DNA of 64,000 bases from Parus major (GCF_001522545.3 NC_031768.1:8639403-8703402), one strand, 5' to 3'. Positions 13,487-26,479 are shown, counted from the stretch's first letter. The notes: generated by a model not told the origin, from the sequence alone. Made by a program: numbers and translations.

Positions 13487-16047
13487 ATCTTTGATCAAAT
13501 CTTTGCCAAGAGTTCCTAACAAACAGCCACAGTGAAAGTGCTTTGATACTTCAATTTTTAAGAACTGCAGATCTGATGAGCTTGTAGTTGGGCACTTTAC
13601 GCTAAGCGGCCCTTCTATAAAAGACCAGTTTGTTCACCTTTTTACCTACTCACTTGTTTCAAAATAAAACTGATCAGGTCCTTGCTGTAGTTGACTGCAG
13701 AACACCAGGGAAGCAGTCAAAATGCCAAACCCAGCAAGGATGGAGTGGAAAAGGAAGAACTTCTGTTTTCAGGCAGTGGGAGAAGCTTAGATCAGTTAAG
13801 CCTCTTACGCAGCCGCACACCCAATAGGCCGTGCCTTTATTTTGCTGCTGCTGCCCACAGCTCTGACAACCAACAGCAGCAAACAGCAAATAGTACATGA
13901 GTTCATTCCATTTCTGATACTCAGAAGTGTTCAGCAGTACTGAAATAAAATATCACAGACTGTGCTCCTTTCAGCTGCCATGGGAGAAATCTATAGGAAA
14001 ACCAGCAGGAGATTTAACTAATTCTGACACTGAATGAAACAAATGAAACCTCATTTAACCCTTCCCCATTCCCCATAGCCATGACTATGGAGATGAGGGA
14101 CAGAAAGATAAAACAGAAAGTTGTTTCTCCTCCTAGATTTATTTAGTAAATAGCTTGAAGAGTTACAGTCTGCAAATAAAAGCTGAAGGATACACACAAG
14201 GTTAGTAAACAGCTCACTGATAAACCCAGAGAAATAGCTGGGTGCAAAAGTTCACATCTGATGAAGCTACTATTTACGAATTTTCCTGCTAGGATTCCAT
14301 AATCTGCCTTCACACCAGTGAGCCGACAAATTCACACCTTCTGAGTCATTTTTCAGTGCCAAGTAGGAAACATTTACAAATACAGCTGATTATAAAAAAT
14401 ATTACAATTTAGACAGTTATATTAAACAGTTAATTTAGTGATTGGAATTTTAATGAAGAATTGCTATAAAGTGAATCTTGAAACTGGTCCATCCATTGTT
14501 ATACTACAAGAAAACAAAGAGCTCAGCAAAACAGGAATATCCAGAATTACCACCATTCTTGGTGTAAACAAACAAACAAAAAAATCTGACCCACCCTGAA
14601 GTTCTGGCAAATACAGTTTTCTGCAGTTTCATGTGACAAAATGAATACTTCACTGGAATTAAGTTTTACGTACGACAAATTACTCCTGTCCTACACTTCA
14701 CATGGTGCCTCTGGATTTTAGTGTCACTTAATTTGACCACGCTTGGTGTAATCATATTCATACACTACATATTCATGACCACTAAGATGCAAAACTGGAA
14801 GTATGTTAAGTGTGTGGTCTTCAAATATGAGATGTCAGCTTTCAAAAGTAACTTCGGAAGCAACAGAGAAGGCTGATTCAAACACTTTTAATGAAACACT
14901 TCACTGAGCAAGTAAAATGCAAATGTGTAAAATGTGAGGGATCGCAAAAGTCTTTTAAGTTGTAACGGCAGGATAGTCTCTCTCCCTCATCCAAAAACAC
15001 CTATGGTCAAAAAAATAATCTGCTTACACAAAGCAGCATTCCTGGTTTGAAAATGGCCAACACTTGTGCTACCACAGCATGCATGTCAGCCCTGGATGCC
15101 AACTCCAGTATACTGGGCTGTGCAAATGTATTTCTTGTTTGATTTTATAAATGTAGTTCTGAACAGATGCCTAACTTTTCTTTAAAGTTATTTTACATAG
15201 TGATTATGTATTATTAAAAATAAGCAACAGCCTGAAATAGGCACAAAAGAACTCTCAACAGATGTGCTTTCTTAGCAAGCCAACATCCATGGTGTGATTT
15301 TAGGTGGTTAGCATGGAATTTTTTTAACTGTCAGTATGAAGACAGGCTTTGATTTTGAAATGTAGCTATTCTAGTAATAGTATTCAGCAACCTTGATTAA
15401 AACACAGATTACTTGATAATCAGTGTCATCAAAATTGTCAGCAAGAGAAGAATATAAGTGTACTTCAGATTTCACAAATGTGTATCACATTTTACTTAAA
15501 AAGAATCAGTAAGACAAGTAAAGGTAAACAAGGAAAGAACTGGGTATGGTCAGATTAGATTTTAAAAGGTCAAATAGTTACCAACATCTGAACTCAGCTG
15601 GCAGGAGAACAGACGAGATTAGGTCATTCAGGCCACTCCCTTGCCAGCTCTGTAGGGTTCTCTACTGCACCCTGCAAGTGCTTTTGTTTATAATGTGGAA
15701 GAGGAGAGGAAGCAATGGTGAAGGCAAGAAAGTAGATTGTCTTTGGAGGCTGAAACAAAACAACCATTAAAGAAACACCAGCCAGACCAGACAGCATCCT
15801 GGAATCACAGCTGATGGGAATTCATGAAAAAGCAAGATGCAAATGAGCAACAAAATTCAAGATTGAGCTGACAAACTGAAAGCAAAAGCTCTTAACAGAA
15901 TGGTGCAAAAAAATTAGAATTCTTGCCTATAGGAATCTAGTGTAATTTTTTGAGTAAATGGGAAGAAATGACACATAAGATTTACTGGAATAATGGAAGA
16001 GGGAAGCAGAGGGGCAAAATGGGCTAGTTTTTCCCCAGTACTCATAC

Positions 16048-16100
16048 CTGGTGTAAGTGCTACTAAGCACATCTCTTGTTCCCTGCCTATCCAGCTGTTT
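16048..16100 (-). other. Candidate exon, minus strand, strong splice sites
   Basis: 53 nt with a pyrimidine-rich acceptor (ttggctcttacttggctcttag) and donor CAG|GTATGAGT. Two frames are open (KQLDRQGTRDVLSSTYT and NSWIGREQEMCLVALTP), but neither phase joins the candidate at 16,399. It may be an alternative or non-coding exon, or chance. Confidence 0.22.
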
Positions 16101-16398
16101 CTAAGAGCCAAGTAAGAGCCAAAAGCAAGTCAGATAAGTCTTTGTTTTCAATCTGATCGATCCTGTAATCTGCCTCACCAAAAGAATATGGAAATGGTTA
16201 CACTATCAAGTGAGGGAGGTCACAGCAGCAGGCAGAACAAAGTGATGGACAAGAGGATCACAGGAAAAGGGAACTGTTTAAAATGACAGAGCAAACAAAA
16301 ACGGTTCACACTGCTGTAGTCTGAAGTTAGCACTGTCCTGAAGTATGTTTTATCCTGATTTTTGCCACAGAATTTATTCATGACTCCAGAGAAATTAC

Positions 16399-16464
16399 CT
16401 AAAAATGCTGTTCCAATGTGGACACCAACTACATACATTTTATTTTGCATCTCCCAAAATTTGA
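16399..16464 (-). other. Candidate coding exon, minus strand
   Basis: 66 nt bounded on the minus strand by tttgcaaatcaagcag and by TTTTTAG|GTAATT. It is open as KFWEMQNKMYVVGVHIGTAF plus one residue, entering with two bases and leaving one. No family was recognised. The acceptor has only a modest pyrimidine tract. Confidence 0.25.
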
Positions 16465-18268
16465 CTGCTTGATTTGCAAAAGCAGAATAGGTTTAGAATA
16501 GACATTCAATTTATTTGCACCTGTGCACTTAACATAAATGAGGACAACCAAACTCAATACCCTGAAAAAAATCAGATCCTACCTGGACCATTTGCCTCCA
16601 TAGTTTTATCTTTCAGTCCTTATGTGAAATGGGAGGATGATTTTACTGTCTTAGGAGAGTTTTGTCAATTAAAGGGGGAATTAGTTGACTACTGAGATAC
16701 TAAGGCGACAAGCACAACAGAAGATACAAAGAAATTTGCAATTCCATAGTCAAAGCTGAATTTGATGCTGATTTGAGTCACACTGAGTAAATGTCTCAAC
16801 ATCACGCAACCAAAGTAAGGAGGATGAGACCAAAATACTTCATCTCTTTAATAGCCTGTGCACAACAGGATTTTTTATTCAAGGAACAATATGTTATTAC
16901 TTAATAGAAAACTGTAGTTCAATCTAGATGTATGAAGAGACTGAATTAAAGCTAACTTCAAAACTTCAGTTCTCCATTTGTGTTTCTGGAAATGACACTG
17001 TTAGTACAGTTACTCAGTGCGTAACTATCCACTTCTCTCAAAAGAAAACTGGTATCACCAACTTATAATATCAGCACCTGCATGTAATACAACCAGATGC
17101 AATGCTTTGCTGTTTTGAGTACACCAGGTGGGCACAAATTTCTAGATGAACTTGTGTGAGAAAAGGATAATCCAAGTTTCATCCAGGGATTTCCTGATAT
17201 CTTCTAGTTCCAAGAATAGACAGTTACTCAGAATCCCAGGTTCTAGCCTAATCTGTACTAGAAAATAAAGTTTTCTATTCTAAAAGAGGTTGAAGTAAAA
17301 CGGTTGAAATTGAAGAGATAAGCAAAAATCTCCTGTTTCCATGCAGTACTCTAACACACAAATTCCCTGCCCCCTCTTTTCTGGCTTCTAATCTCACTCC
17401 CCTGGTTCAGCAAGAACTACTCTTGCAATCACAGTCACCTTTACTAGGTAAGTCTCCTCAGACTGCTCATCACCTCTTGCACTTGTAAACCTCCCCCACA
17501 ACTGCTTTATCAATGGCACACCCTCTGCTCAACACAAGGGCTAGAATGTTCAACCTCCCAGCTGCATAATCCCTCTACACAGGTGTGTGTCTGTGTGCAT
17601 AATACACACATGTACATTAAAAACAGGGATTCTACATGCATACCTACTCATTTATGTACAACTAAATAAAGCTCTTTCCTTCCCAACCACATTTCCTTGT
17701 GCCAGTATAAGCATGCATACGGCAGTGGAGGGAAGCAGATGTGATTACTAACTAGGTTAATCAGAAAAAGTGTTTAAAAGGTCATTTTGAGTCTGCGGGT
17801 AATGCTCCTTGCCACTCGTCCCCCGCTCCCCTGTATCAACAGTGGTGCCAGCATGGGGAGAAGATGGTACGGGAGGTAGTAATGCACAGAAAAAGTATAA
17901 CTAGGGGTTTTTTTTCAGTGGCATTCAATAGTAAGAATAAATTTAAGGTCTTGATTTTAATCTAGAACACCAACATCTGCATAACTGTCCCTATTCACGA
18001 ACTTTTCTATGAAAACTTGAAATTCTTTTAAGTGTTTTCAAGTGCTTACACTTCCTTTTACTCACTGGCTCCATTCCCCTCTGTTGTGTTCCAAACAAGC
18101 CAAATCACTGCCTGCTCTCTCACTCCTCAACCAATGTAACATTCAATCCCAGCTTCAACTGTGGTAACACTGAGGCTCCCTCTGCCCCTCCTGTTTCCTG
18201 TGGATGTGGATGTATTGTTCCCGTGCCAGCACCAGAGCTAAGGAGCAGTCCCCCAGAGCCCGGGAGGC

Positions 18269-18304
18269 TCGGGCTCATTCCCAAACACGAGGGAATGAGC
18301 CCGA
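18269..18304. repeat. Perfect 14-bp inverted repeat (stem-loop)
   Basis: tcgggctcattccc at 18269-18282 is exactly complementary to gggaatgagcccga at 18291-18304, with an 8-base loop aaacacga. No T run follows, and it lies at the edge of a vertebrate CpG island, so it is not a bacterial-type terminator. It could be a structured RNA or a palindromic protein-binding site. Confidence 0.9.
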
Positions 18305-18720
18305 CAAACACATCTTTTCCATCCCAGCACCCGCAGCCTCACCGCCTGTCCTGGCCGCCGCAGCTCCAGCGCAGACGGGGCCTCTGGGTGACCCTGCCGA
18401 CAGGGAAAAAGTTTTAACAGAAATACGAGAGCTTCGGACGGCTGCGGCTGTGCTCTGCGGGTTTGTTTTGGGGGATGGTGTTTTTTAAAACTTCGGAGAA
18501 AAATGTATCAGCTGCCTACTTTGGAGAGAGTCGTTAACCTCTTCCAAAAGAAAAATCCCGCTGGATTCTTCCTTTGTTTAATACACTCCACACATTTTCA
18601 CCCCCAGCTTACTGGAAATGGCACAAACCCTTGGAGAGGAGTTTCCCGGGTGGCTGCCGGCCGCCGGAGGGAGGCGAGAGGCTCAGGTCAGTGGGGAGCG
18701 TTCCACCCTCACTCCCCTCA

Positions 18721-18741
18721 GGGGTCCCCGTGAGGGACCCC
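18721..18741. repeat. 8-bp inverted repeat in CpG island
   Basis: ggggtccc and gggacccc flank a 5-base loop cgtga. Such short stems are common in GC-rich DNA, so functional weight is low. Confidence 0.5.
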
Positions 18742-18834
18742 CGCCCCAGGCGCTCCCTGAGGGCACCGCTCCCGCCGTCCCCGCGCCGGGCAGCCCCTTC
18801 CCGCCGGCGGCCCCCGCCCGCACCCCGCGCTGCC

Positions 18835-19000
18835 CGCACTCACCGCCTCAGCCCGTACCTCATTCCGCACTGCCCGCACTCACCGCCCCAGCCCCGCACC
18901 TCTTCCCGCACTCACCGCCCCAGCCCCGCACCTCTGCCCGCACTCATCGCCCCAGCCCCGCACCTCTGCTCGCACTCACCGCCCCAGCCCGCACTCACAG
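18835..19000. repeat. GC-rich minisatellite, 32-bp unit, in CpG island
   Basis: The core cgcactcaccgcc recurs at 18835, 18875, 18907, 18939 and 18971, with a shortened sixth start at 18990. The regular spacing is 32 bases over the middle copies. One unit carries tcatcg instead of tcaccg. On the minus strand most units read CGGTGAGTGCGGG, a consensus-like 5' splice site. Confidence 0.92.
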
Positions 19001-19373
19001 CCGCTGCCCGGGCGCGGAGCACGGCCGGCGCTGCCCCAACGCCCGCTGCGCGCTCGGCGGAGCAGGAGGAGCCTCCGCGCATGCGCCCAGCAGCCCGAGG
19101 GCGGACGTGAGGCGGGGGGGACTGAGGGCGACCCGCCGCCCCCGCCCGTGCCCCGTCGCCCATTGCCCCGGTGTCCGTGTTCACAGCTGGCCCGGGGATC
19201 AGGGGCCCCGCAGGGTGGCTATCGGCCCCCTCCCCGGGGCAGGGTGATCTCCCCGCGGTCGCAGCCCAGGGCTCAGCACTCGCCGGTTGTCAGGAACGCG
19301 GGCGCGGCCGCCGTGGCCTGACAGTCTCCCCGCCAAGGTGTTCCCAGTCTTAAAGTTTGAATCGGTATCCCGG

Positions 19374-19600
19374 AATTACAGAATCATTTGGGTCGGAAAA
19401 GACCTCAGAGGTCATCGAGTCCAAGCTGTGACCGAACACGACCGTGTCAACCGGACCGTGGCCGCATCTAGTCTTTCCATGAGCACCTTCAGGGACGGCG
19501 ACTTCAGTACCTCTCTGAGCAGCATGTTCCAATGTTTAGTCACCCTTTCTGTGAAGAAATTCCTCACAGTACCCAGCCTGTATAGATAGTCACAGTTTTT
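19374..19600 (-). mobile_element. CR1 LINE 3' fragment adjoining the CpG island
   Basis: 'ttacagaatcatttgggtcg', 'aaaagacctcagaggtcatc', 'gagtccaagctgtgaccgaa' and 'caccctttctgtgaagaaat' match the complement of the avian CR1 3' region. It retains more CG dinucleotides than other copies, consistent with lying next to an unmethylated island. Confidence 0.88.
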
Positions 19601-19605
19601 TCTTG

Positions 19606-21394
19606 TAGGGAGGACACACGCGCAGACAGACAGACACACGCAGACTGATAATTGTGCTCTTTGATGAAGAGCTAAAAATTGTGCCACAAGTAATGATTTT
19701 CCCTTTCCATGCGCCCCCAAGGTGGCGGTGGCTGCATGGAGCTATGGGGTTCATTGCCCAGAGTTCTGAGCCTTTGGGTGCTCTCAGACCTCACTCTCTG
19801 GAAGGTGCATTTCAGGAACCCTAAAATGTCATGTTCCACATTAAAAAGTAAAGGTTGGTTGGCTTTCCCCACTGCCCAGAATTAATTTGAAACCAGAGAG
19901 TTTGATAGCTTAATTTTGTTTGTGACTGGGACCTTCATTTTTGCCTCTACAACTTTTAATGGATGTGTATGGAAAGAAGATGAAGCTCCTCAGAAAATTC
20001 AAAGCAAATTAATAATCCCTATCTGACTTCAAAGGTGCTGTTGTCAGCGGTGCTGCGGCCTGATTATAAATGACTTAGGAACAATCCACAAAAAATAACA
20101 GCTTGGCTTGCCAGAAGAGAGATTGAGGTCTAAATGGTGTGAAGCGTAAAATACCATTTATTCTGTGAAAATGGAATTGAAGTTCCCTATAAATATGTAG
20201 TGGGCTTTTTTTTTTTTTTTAAGTTTACATCTCTTCTGTCTTCAGATTCAATGAATATAAAGAATATGACTATGAATTTTTGTGGCTCAGAATTTTGGTG
20301 GGTTACTATGGTGTATACCAGATCTTTTAAACTTTATTTTATATTAAGAGACAACTGACAATGAGCAGAAAAGAAATGAGGTAGCACTACAGTCACAGAG
20401 AAACTGAGGGAATGGAAAGATGAGACACAGTTTGCAATAGTTCAGGCCATGTCTCAGCTTCTTTAATGAATCTTGACCTATAGTAAAAGTTACTGCTTCC
20501 ATATAGGTCAGCTGAGAACCAACGCTGAGACCATCAGGTTTTAAACAAAAGAAATTACATTAATGTGTCTGACAATTCTTTGACAGAATTATCTAGAAAC
20601 TCCAATGTCTTAAGTCAGTGGGAGACAAAATACCTCTGCTCACTGAAAGTTTGTTGAGGCTCTGACAACAAATGATCAGCAGTGACCGTGAAGAGAGGCA
20701 CACACCATCAGAGTTTCCAAGAGAATTGAATTTACATCTGCTTTTCTTTGGAAGGCAGGGAGTTTTCCTGTAATAATTTACAAATATTTGCTACTGGTTG
20801 TTTGAATATGCAGTATTCAACCAGATCTTAATAGCAAGTGGTTGGGAAATAACCAGGAAAAGCAATAGATGAAAAGTTTCTTTATAAGGGTCAGGAGACA
20901 ATATTTAACTTAATAATTATGCAGCACTTTCTTCCTTGATTCCAGGTGCATTGCACAGTTTGTTTGTGAAGGCTTAGGGCGAAAAGCTCAAAAGGGCAAT
21001 GAAAAAGTTAGAAAACACTGGGAACAGAGGACAAGAAATGTCACAGCCATATTGGAAGAGAGAAAACTGGCACTGAGTCTGCTGAAAGGAGTGGAGGCAT
21101 GAAAACAGACCAATAGTTGAGTACTGAGTATGAGCTGAGTCATTGGGGAACCTTATTGTTGTCAATATTTAAGGATATAGTTTAATAAAATTTAAACTAC
21201 TTAATTTGTCCAAGGTGGAATTTCTGAACAGAAAGAAGCCTATTAGTATGGATAATAGTTTTGCTGTGTAAGTACTTCCCTTGGATTTTTGAAAATTAAT
21301 TCAAATCCCAGCTCTTCTACTTTGCATACATAAGGAGTAACATTTGGGTCCCACTTCTTGGAGATGTCTTACTTCATGTAAGTACTTAAATATT
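19606..21394. other. Intergenic, nothing recognised
   Basis: AT-rich, with a 16-base T run near 20,205 and small chance open frames only. Confidence 0.55.
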
Positions 21395-21655
21395 CATGAG
21401 AACAGCAGCAGTAAACCCACCAGAAGGCCCTAACATCCTGTTGCTGAAGGTACTCTCAATGCCTTTGTCTATGACATTAATGAAGACATCAAGTAACACT
21501 GACCCCAAAACAGAACCCTGATGAGCACCTCTTGTCACTGATGTCATTTGGACTCTGAGCCACTGATCACTATTCTCTGGGTGCAACCGTCCAACCGCTT
21601 TCTTATCCATCTAACAGTCCACTCTTCAAATACATCTCTCTCCAATTTAGAGAAT
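21395..21655 (-). mobile_element. CR1 LINE ORF2 fragment (reverse transcriptase region)
   Basis: On the minus strand the frame over about 21,610-21,400 reads TRGAHQGSVLGSVLLDVFIN, a decayed copy of the LINE RT motif of the form GxPQGSVLGP. The downstream FADD-type catalytic motif is not present, and the frame is interrupted. It is a dead fragment. Confidence 0.85.
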
Positions 21656-21659
21656 TTGA

Positions 21660-24544
21660 ATGGCACTCAGTGTTCATAGTCCTAAACCTCATTTCTTCCC
21701 CAAATTCTGTCATGATACAGAAATCATTTTAATACAACTAATATTAAAATATATTTTTTAGGTCATATCTGCTTTCATCTCTAAGAGTAAATGGTCATTT
21801 CCTTTTGAAAAGATTGTCATAGACAATTACACATTTGCTTCTAACTCCAGGGTACCTTCAGTGTGTCTACTCCTAACATGAAACAGAAACAAAAGTGAGA
21901 ATTCAGCCAGACTTTTCTGGGGTGAAAAAAATATCTTTATGATACCCAGGACCAGGACAAGGAGTGGGAGAAACAAGGATTTTGGCTGAAGAGAGATAAA
22001 AATTCAAAAGCTATTGCAGTAGAAGACGTGACAAGTTTAAAAAATGGAAGGAAGCAGAATTGTGTCCCAGCACAATAGCTGTGATACTCTACTGTTTTCT
22101 AGAAAAATATATTGTTGTATGTACCCTAAATTTAGGCACAGAGTACACGTATAAAGGAAGTGTGCCTTACAAAGTCTTATTTTTTGTATGAGTAATACAT
22201 TATAAGTAAAGATACAGAACTTGCTTGGAATGGGCAAAGGGGAAAATTAATATAAAGTGTGATTTACTGCCAAGGATTATTATGAGTTATTTAACCTTTT
22301 AAACTCACATATGAGTTTTCCCGTCTATGCTGTGCATTGTGTTTGCACAGCTGATGTACACCTTGCACTAGAACATTTCTCTGAATGTCACACTTTTCAC
22401 ACGAATGTAACTGGTTTATTGCTTCTTTGCCATCAAGCAAAGCAAACAAATGTAAAGCCAAGAGGCTTCTGAAGTGCCGTGTCACACACAATCCAATGTC
22501 CTTACTGCTTGGTATTTCCTGCTCTGTGACTTTTTCTCTTCTGGCACATGAAAAACTTCAGCACTGAAGGAGTTAGTCTGATGATTAGAAAACAATACAG
22601 ATTTTCCTTCCTCCTTTTATCCCTTCATTCTAGTTTGCCATCCAGTTTTGAAACTTCAGATGTTTCAATGCAAGAATGCAAAGAAATGCTGACTGCTGTG
22701 GGGAACAAAGACTGCATGATATTTTCAGCATATTCATTTGCTTTGTCCAGTTCCTCTGCCTTGGGATCTGGACTGAAGCAGTCTCCTCTCAATCACATAG
22801 GGTAAATCAGCTGGTTTTCAGAGCCCATCAAAGGTACCTTTTAGTCAGAGGAGGAGTTGGACCCTGGTGAGTGATGTTCTCAATGTCTCATCATGACCCC
22901 AATGCTGCTGCTGCTGCACTAAGCATCTCCTGCTGCACTTTGGGAGCTCAACATCACACACACAAATTCTACACTCTTGGGGTGTTTTCAAGTGCATTTA
23001 AATACCACTGTGTAATACATTAACTCAATTCAAATATTTTGGATTTTTTAGTAATCCTTCATTATTCCAGCAAAGCAACATAGGAGTGTTTAGTTTTCTG
23101 AATGACTGCTCACATCTAAATTGCTTTTTTCCTTCAAAAATTAATTTATGTTTTGCTCCACTCCCTCTGAAAACATTGACAGGATTTGATGTGTGTTCCA
23201 GTTGTTTTGTGAATTGCTCAGAAGGCACCATTTTGCATCTGTGAAGGTGGTCACTTGAACCACTGTAGATCACACAAGTGTGCAATTGATCTGAGCCAAA
23301 TAGTACAAAGTAATTGCAAATGTATTTCTGTTCTGTTACTTTGATATGGAGAGCAGGCTGTCTATAAGTCCTATACCATTGTTCTTATAATGTATATTTT
23401 AGTTTGATTGGTGGCCTCCATATGGCACCTGGGAAAGTTGACATGATTATTTTTTGATCCTGATTAATTCTGTATCTCATAATTTCTTCTGTGTTGAAAA
23501 AAAACCAAACAAAAACAACAAACAGGAAAAAGAAAAGCAAATAATAGAAATATTTAAGAATAAACTGTGTCTTTCAGCTGTACAGTTCTTCCCTACATAT
23601 TAGCATCCACAAACTCCCACCACAGTATGACATGAACCTGCAGGTTATTTAAGACAGTTGTAGACCTTGGAACTGAAGATTATGTGCCCAGATCCTGGCT
23701 GGAGCAGCAAAATAAGCAATTTCCTAATCATGGATTGCAAGTAGCTTTCTTTCTCACTGAATAAAAATGTGAAAATATTCCAAATATTCTTAACATCTTG
23801 AAGAAAAACAAATAGCTCATTAAGTAATACCATCCTTAAAAGAGAGACTGAAAACTGTTAGAGAAATTCCAATTCCCATGGTATTTGTGGAAATAAATTA
23901 TTTGGATTCACACTGCTAAACCCTGCCCTATGACTTTGGAATGTATTTCCATACTTTTAAGAGAAGAAGAGTAGGAAATAAATGAGTGACTTTTTACTTT
24001 ATAACACTGTGCAATGCTTTTGAAAGCCCATTTGATATAAAAAATAAATAAGCAGCTACATTTAATAGAGCTGTTCTAGCAATCTCAACATCCCTGTAAC
24101 ATCACAAGCAACTTAGATTTCCTTTCTGTGGTTTGTAGTCTTTCCAGAACAACTCAACTAAATAGAACCCTTGCTATGCTTTTTTTTTACCTTAAAGTCT
24201 GTTCTGCTGTTGACAATATAAAGCTGATACACACATTTAGTGACAAGGCACACATACAAAAAGAGCAAGTATCCCAAGTATAAAAGGCAACAAAAATGTA
24301 AATGACTGGAAATTGACTTACTTGGTTTGTTACTTCATGCTGTCAGAATTCCACTGACATGATCTTATAAGATGCAGACCTTTGTGCTTTCTGATAGTAA
24401 ATAAAAGTCTAAAAGACATTTATTCTGTACATTCCTCAAGTAGATATCTTGAATTTCCTCACAACACAATGGTGACAAATCCCTCTTGTGCTATAATTCA
24501 GTTAATTGAGAGATATGATTAGAAGACCCCAGTTATTTTCTGGG
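21660..24544. other. Intergenic, nothing recognised
   Basis: Non-repetitive AT-rich DNA. Short open frames on both strands around 22,290-22,870 overlap one another and show no domain. Confidence 0.5.
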
Positions 24545-25245
24545 TAGAATAGGTCTCTGGGGATGAATGACTGACAGACCAGATGGGTGTCCTGCAATTC
24601 AGAGAGACCTTGCAGGAGGGATGGGTCAGCAGAAGTCTGATAAAGCTGAACAATGGGAAATGACAATTCCTGTCCCTGGGGAGGAATTACCCTGTACAAC
24701 TGACCTCCTGGAAAGCATCTTGGCAGAAAAGCATCCGTGAGTCCTGGTGAATGGACCACAAGCTGACCATGCCGTGTGTCCTTGTGGAAAAACATCCTGG
24801 TCTGTGTCAGTCAGAGTGTCCACAGCAGCTGGTGGAGGGTGATCCTACCCCTCTGCTGAGCCCTGGTGAGACACACCTGGAGAAGGGCCATGGAGACAGC
24901 TGAGGGTCTGGAGAGGCTAGGAGAGCTGGGACTGCCCAGTATGTAGAATCAAATGTTCAGGGGGTTCTTATCCATGGGTAAAATTATGGGGTGTTTTTCC
25001 CATAGAAGACAAAGTCAGACTCCTGTCAAATGTGCCTGGGAACAGGAAAAAAGGCAAAGGTGTAGACTGAAATATCTTTTCTTTGCAATGAGGGTCAAAC
25101 ACTGAAACAGGCTGCCCAGAGAAACTCTGGAGGCTCAATCCTTGTGATATTAAAAATCTGTCTGGACATGACCTTGAGCAACCTGCTCTGAGCAGTTTTG
25201 AGCTAAAAGATCTCCAGCATTATCTTCCTGCACCAGCTGGTTTGT
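24545..25245 (+). mobile_element. CR1 LINE 3' fragment
   Basis: In order: 'cctggggaggaattaccctg', 'gtcctggtgaatggaccaca', 'agctgaccatgccgtgtgtc', 'ggagaggctaggagagctgg', 'gaaacaggctgcccagagaa', 'ctggacatgaccttgagcaa' and 'cctgctctgagcagttttga'. These match the end of CR1 ORF2 and the 3' region, with an internal deletion near 24,950. It is old and diverged. Confidence 0.85.
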
Positions 25246-25249
25246 GCAT

Positions 25250-26479
25250 CTTTCTCCAGATCACTTCCATGTAAATGTGAGTTTTGTGAAGGGTGAGGAC
25301 AACAGTGGTGGGCTGGGGCAGGTCCTGTGTTTTGAACCAAGTTGTATGATGTGTGTTAGAAACATGTTAGGGCGTGAGAGGCTTCCCATGGACTGCACTC
25401 AGGCCTGCATGGAATCACAAGGATTGAGCTTCTGTATCAGCATCAGTGATGTAAACACTCACCTTTGGCTTATCCTACTTAGCACTGCCAAAAGCAAGTG
25501 ACCTTCATGTGATCATTCTCTGTTTTGAAATGTCTTAACTATTGTTTCTGGATTAGCCAGGGGGATTTATAGGCTCACCCTGGGGTATTATTGCAGTTTC
25601 ATTATAACTTGTTTCTACATAGCTAACAGCATATTAGCAAATAACCGATGGGTGGTCAGGAGCAGGAGGAAAGGTAGTTTAATCTTCAAGCTAAAGATGC
25701 ACCCTTCTCACCTTGTTTTAATTTGCAATATCCAGCAACCCTGAGAAAGGTCATTCTTTTTTCATGACTACACTGGAGCTGGATCCAATGGTCAGTGCTA
25801 CAAACTGTTCTGATAAACATTCCACAATTTGCATCTCCACAATTGATCTAGAAAACTGGTAAGAAACCACCTTAACAAAATCATGGGCTTTTAAAGAGAA
25901 TAAATGATAGTACAGAAATAGGAAACTCTGTCAGATGAGTGAAGATGAGTATGAAAAAATGGTGTGTGTGAGGGATCTAACCAAAAGGTTATAGAGCAGC
26001 AATATGCAGAGAGAGTGCAAACAACAGAAAAGGTAACCATGTTAATGAATAGAGGAGGACTGGAAATTTTTTCTCTAGTATTTAGTGAAAGAGAAGGGCA
26101 AGAGAAGCATGGAGAGCAGTGACCAAAATTTCTCTGTCCAAAGAGTCTCTGGTGTATTTGTCTGTCATCCTGGTCCATTTAGCAATAAAATGGGAAAAAA
26201 ATTACTTATTACCTTGTTAGATAATATGTGGAGAAATTGCAAGTATGCTTGAAGATAGGATTCAAATGAACAATAGTCTTGCTAAACTGGAAAAAATAGG
26301 AGATAAGGTTGTACAGGAACAAACAAAAAGTATTATATTGGGCAGTTTACATACATATATTGTATATGTGAACTCAGGCTACTTTCCAGGGATGGATAAT
26401 ATTCAGAAGCCCTGAATTACACAGACTGTTTGGACATCTTTTTGTAATGCCTGTTGTGGCACCATGATATAAGAAAGAT
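25250..26479. other. Intergenic between two CR1 copies
   Basis: No repeat or coding signal recognised. Confidence 0.5.

Larger units (their letters stand above)
2273..19100 (-). other. Candidate spliced transcription unit, product not identified
   Basis: Inferred leftward gene from the CpG island. Support: several minus-strand segments bounded by good acceptor and donor sites and open in at least one frame, at 16399-16464, 11008-11093, 9271-9351, 8905-8946, 8214-8255, 7741-7804, 3660-3720 and 2700-2749. The four from 9,351 down to 7,741 share phase 1 at every junction and give an open reading of about 76 codons, including the short peptides IISFEDEDKHRDCFRN and ETFQFTQTEIFLDE. I do not recognise the family. 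Chance splice-like pairs are frequent in 18 kb, so single segments may be false. A non-coding RNA is also possible. Confidence 0.33.
18200..19330. promoter_or_regulatory. CpG island, probable promoter of a gene on the minus strand
   Basis: About 1.1 kb very rich in G, C and CG dinucleotides between AT-rich flanks. It has no TATA box. An NRF1-like palindrome GCGCATGCGC lies at 19077-19086. On the minus strand, donor-like GTGAGT sequences follow it at about 18,998 and again in each unit of a tandem repeat, whereas the left flank carries splice-like signals mostly on the minus strand. This favours transcription leftward. A plus-strand or bidirectional start cannot be excluded. Confidence 0.6.

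Noticed and set aside
18574..19247. Overlapping 178- and 209-codon Pro/Ala/Arg-rich frames
   Set aside because: GC-rich CpG-island and minisatellite sequence rarely contains stop codons. Composition and repeats explain the frames, and no known protein pattern is present.
24502..24795. 97-codon minus-strand frame
   Set aside because: Antisense of a CR1 fragment.
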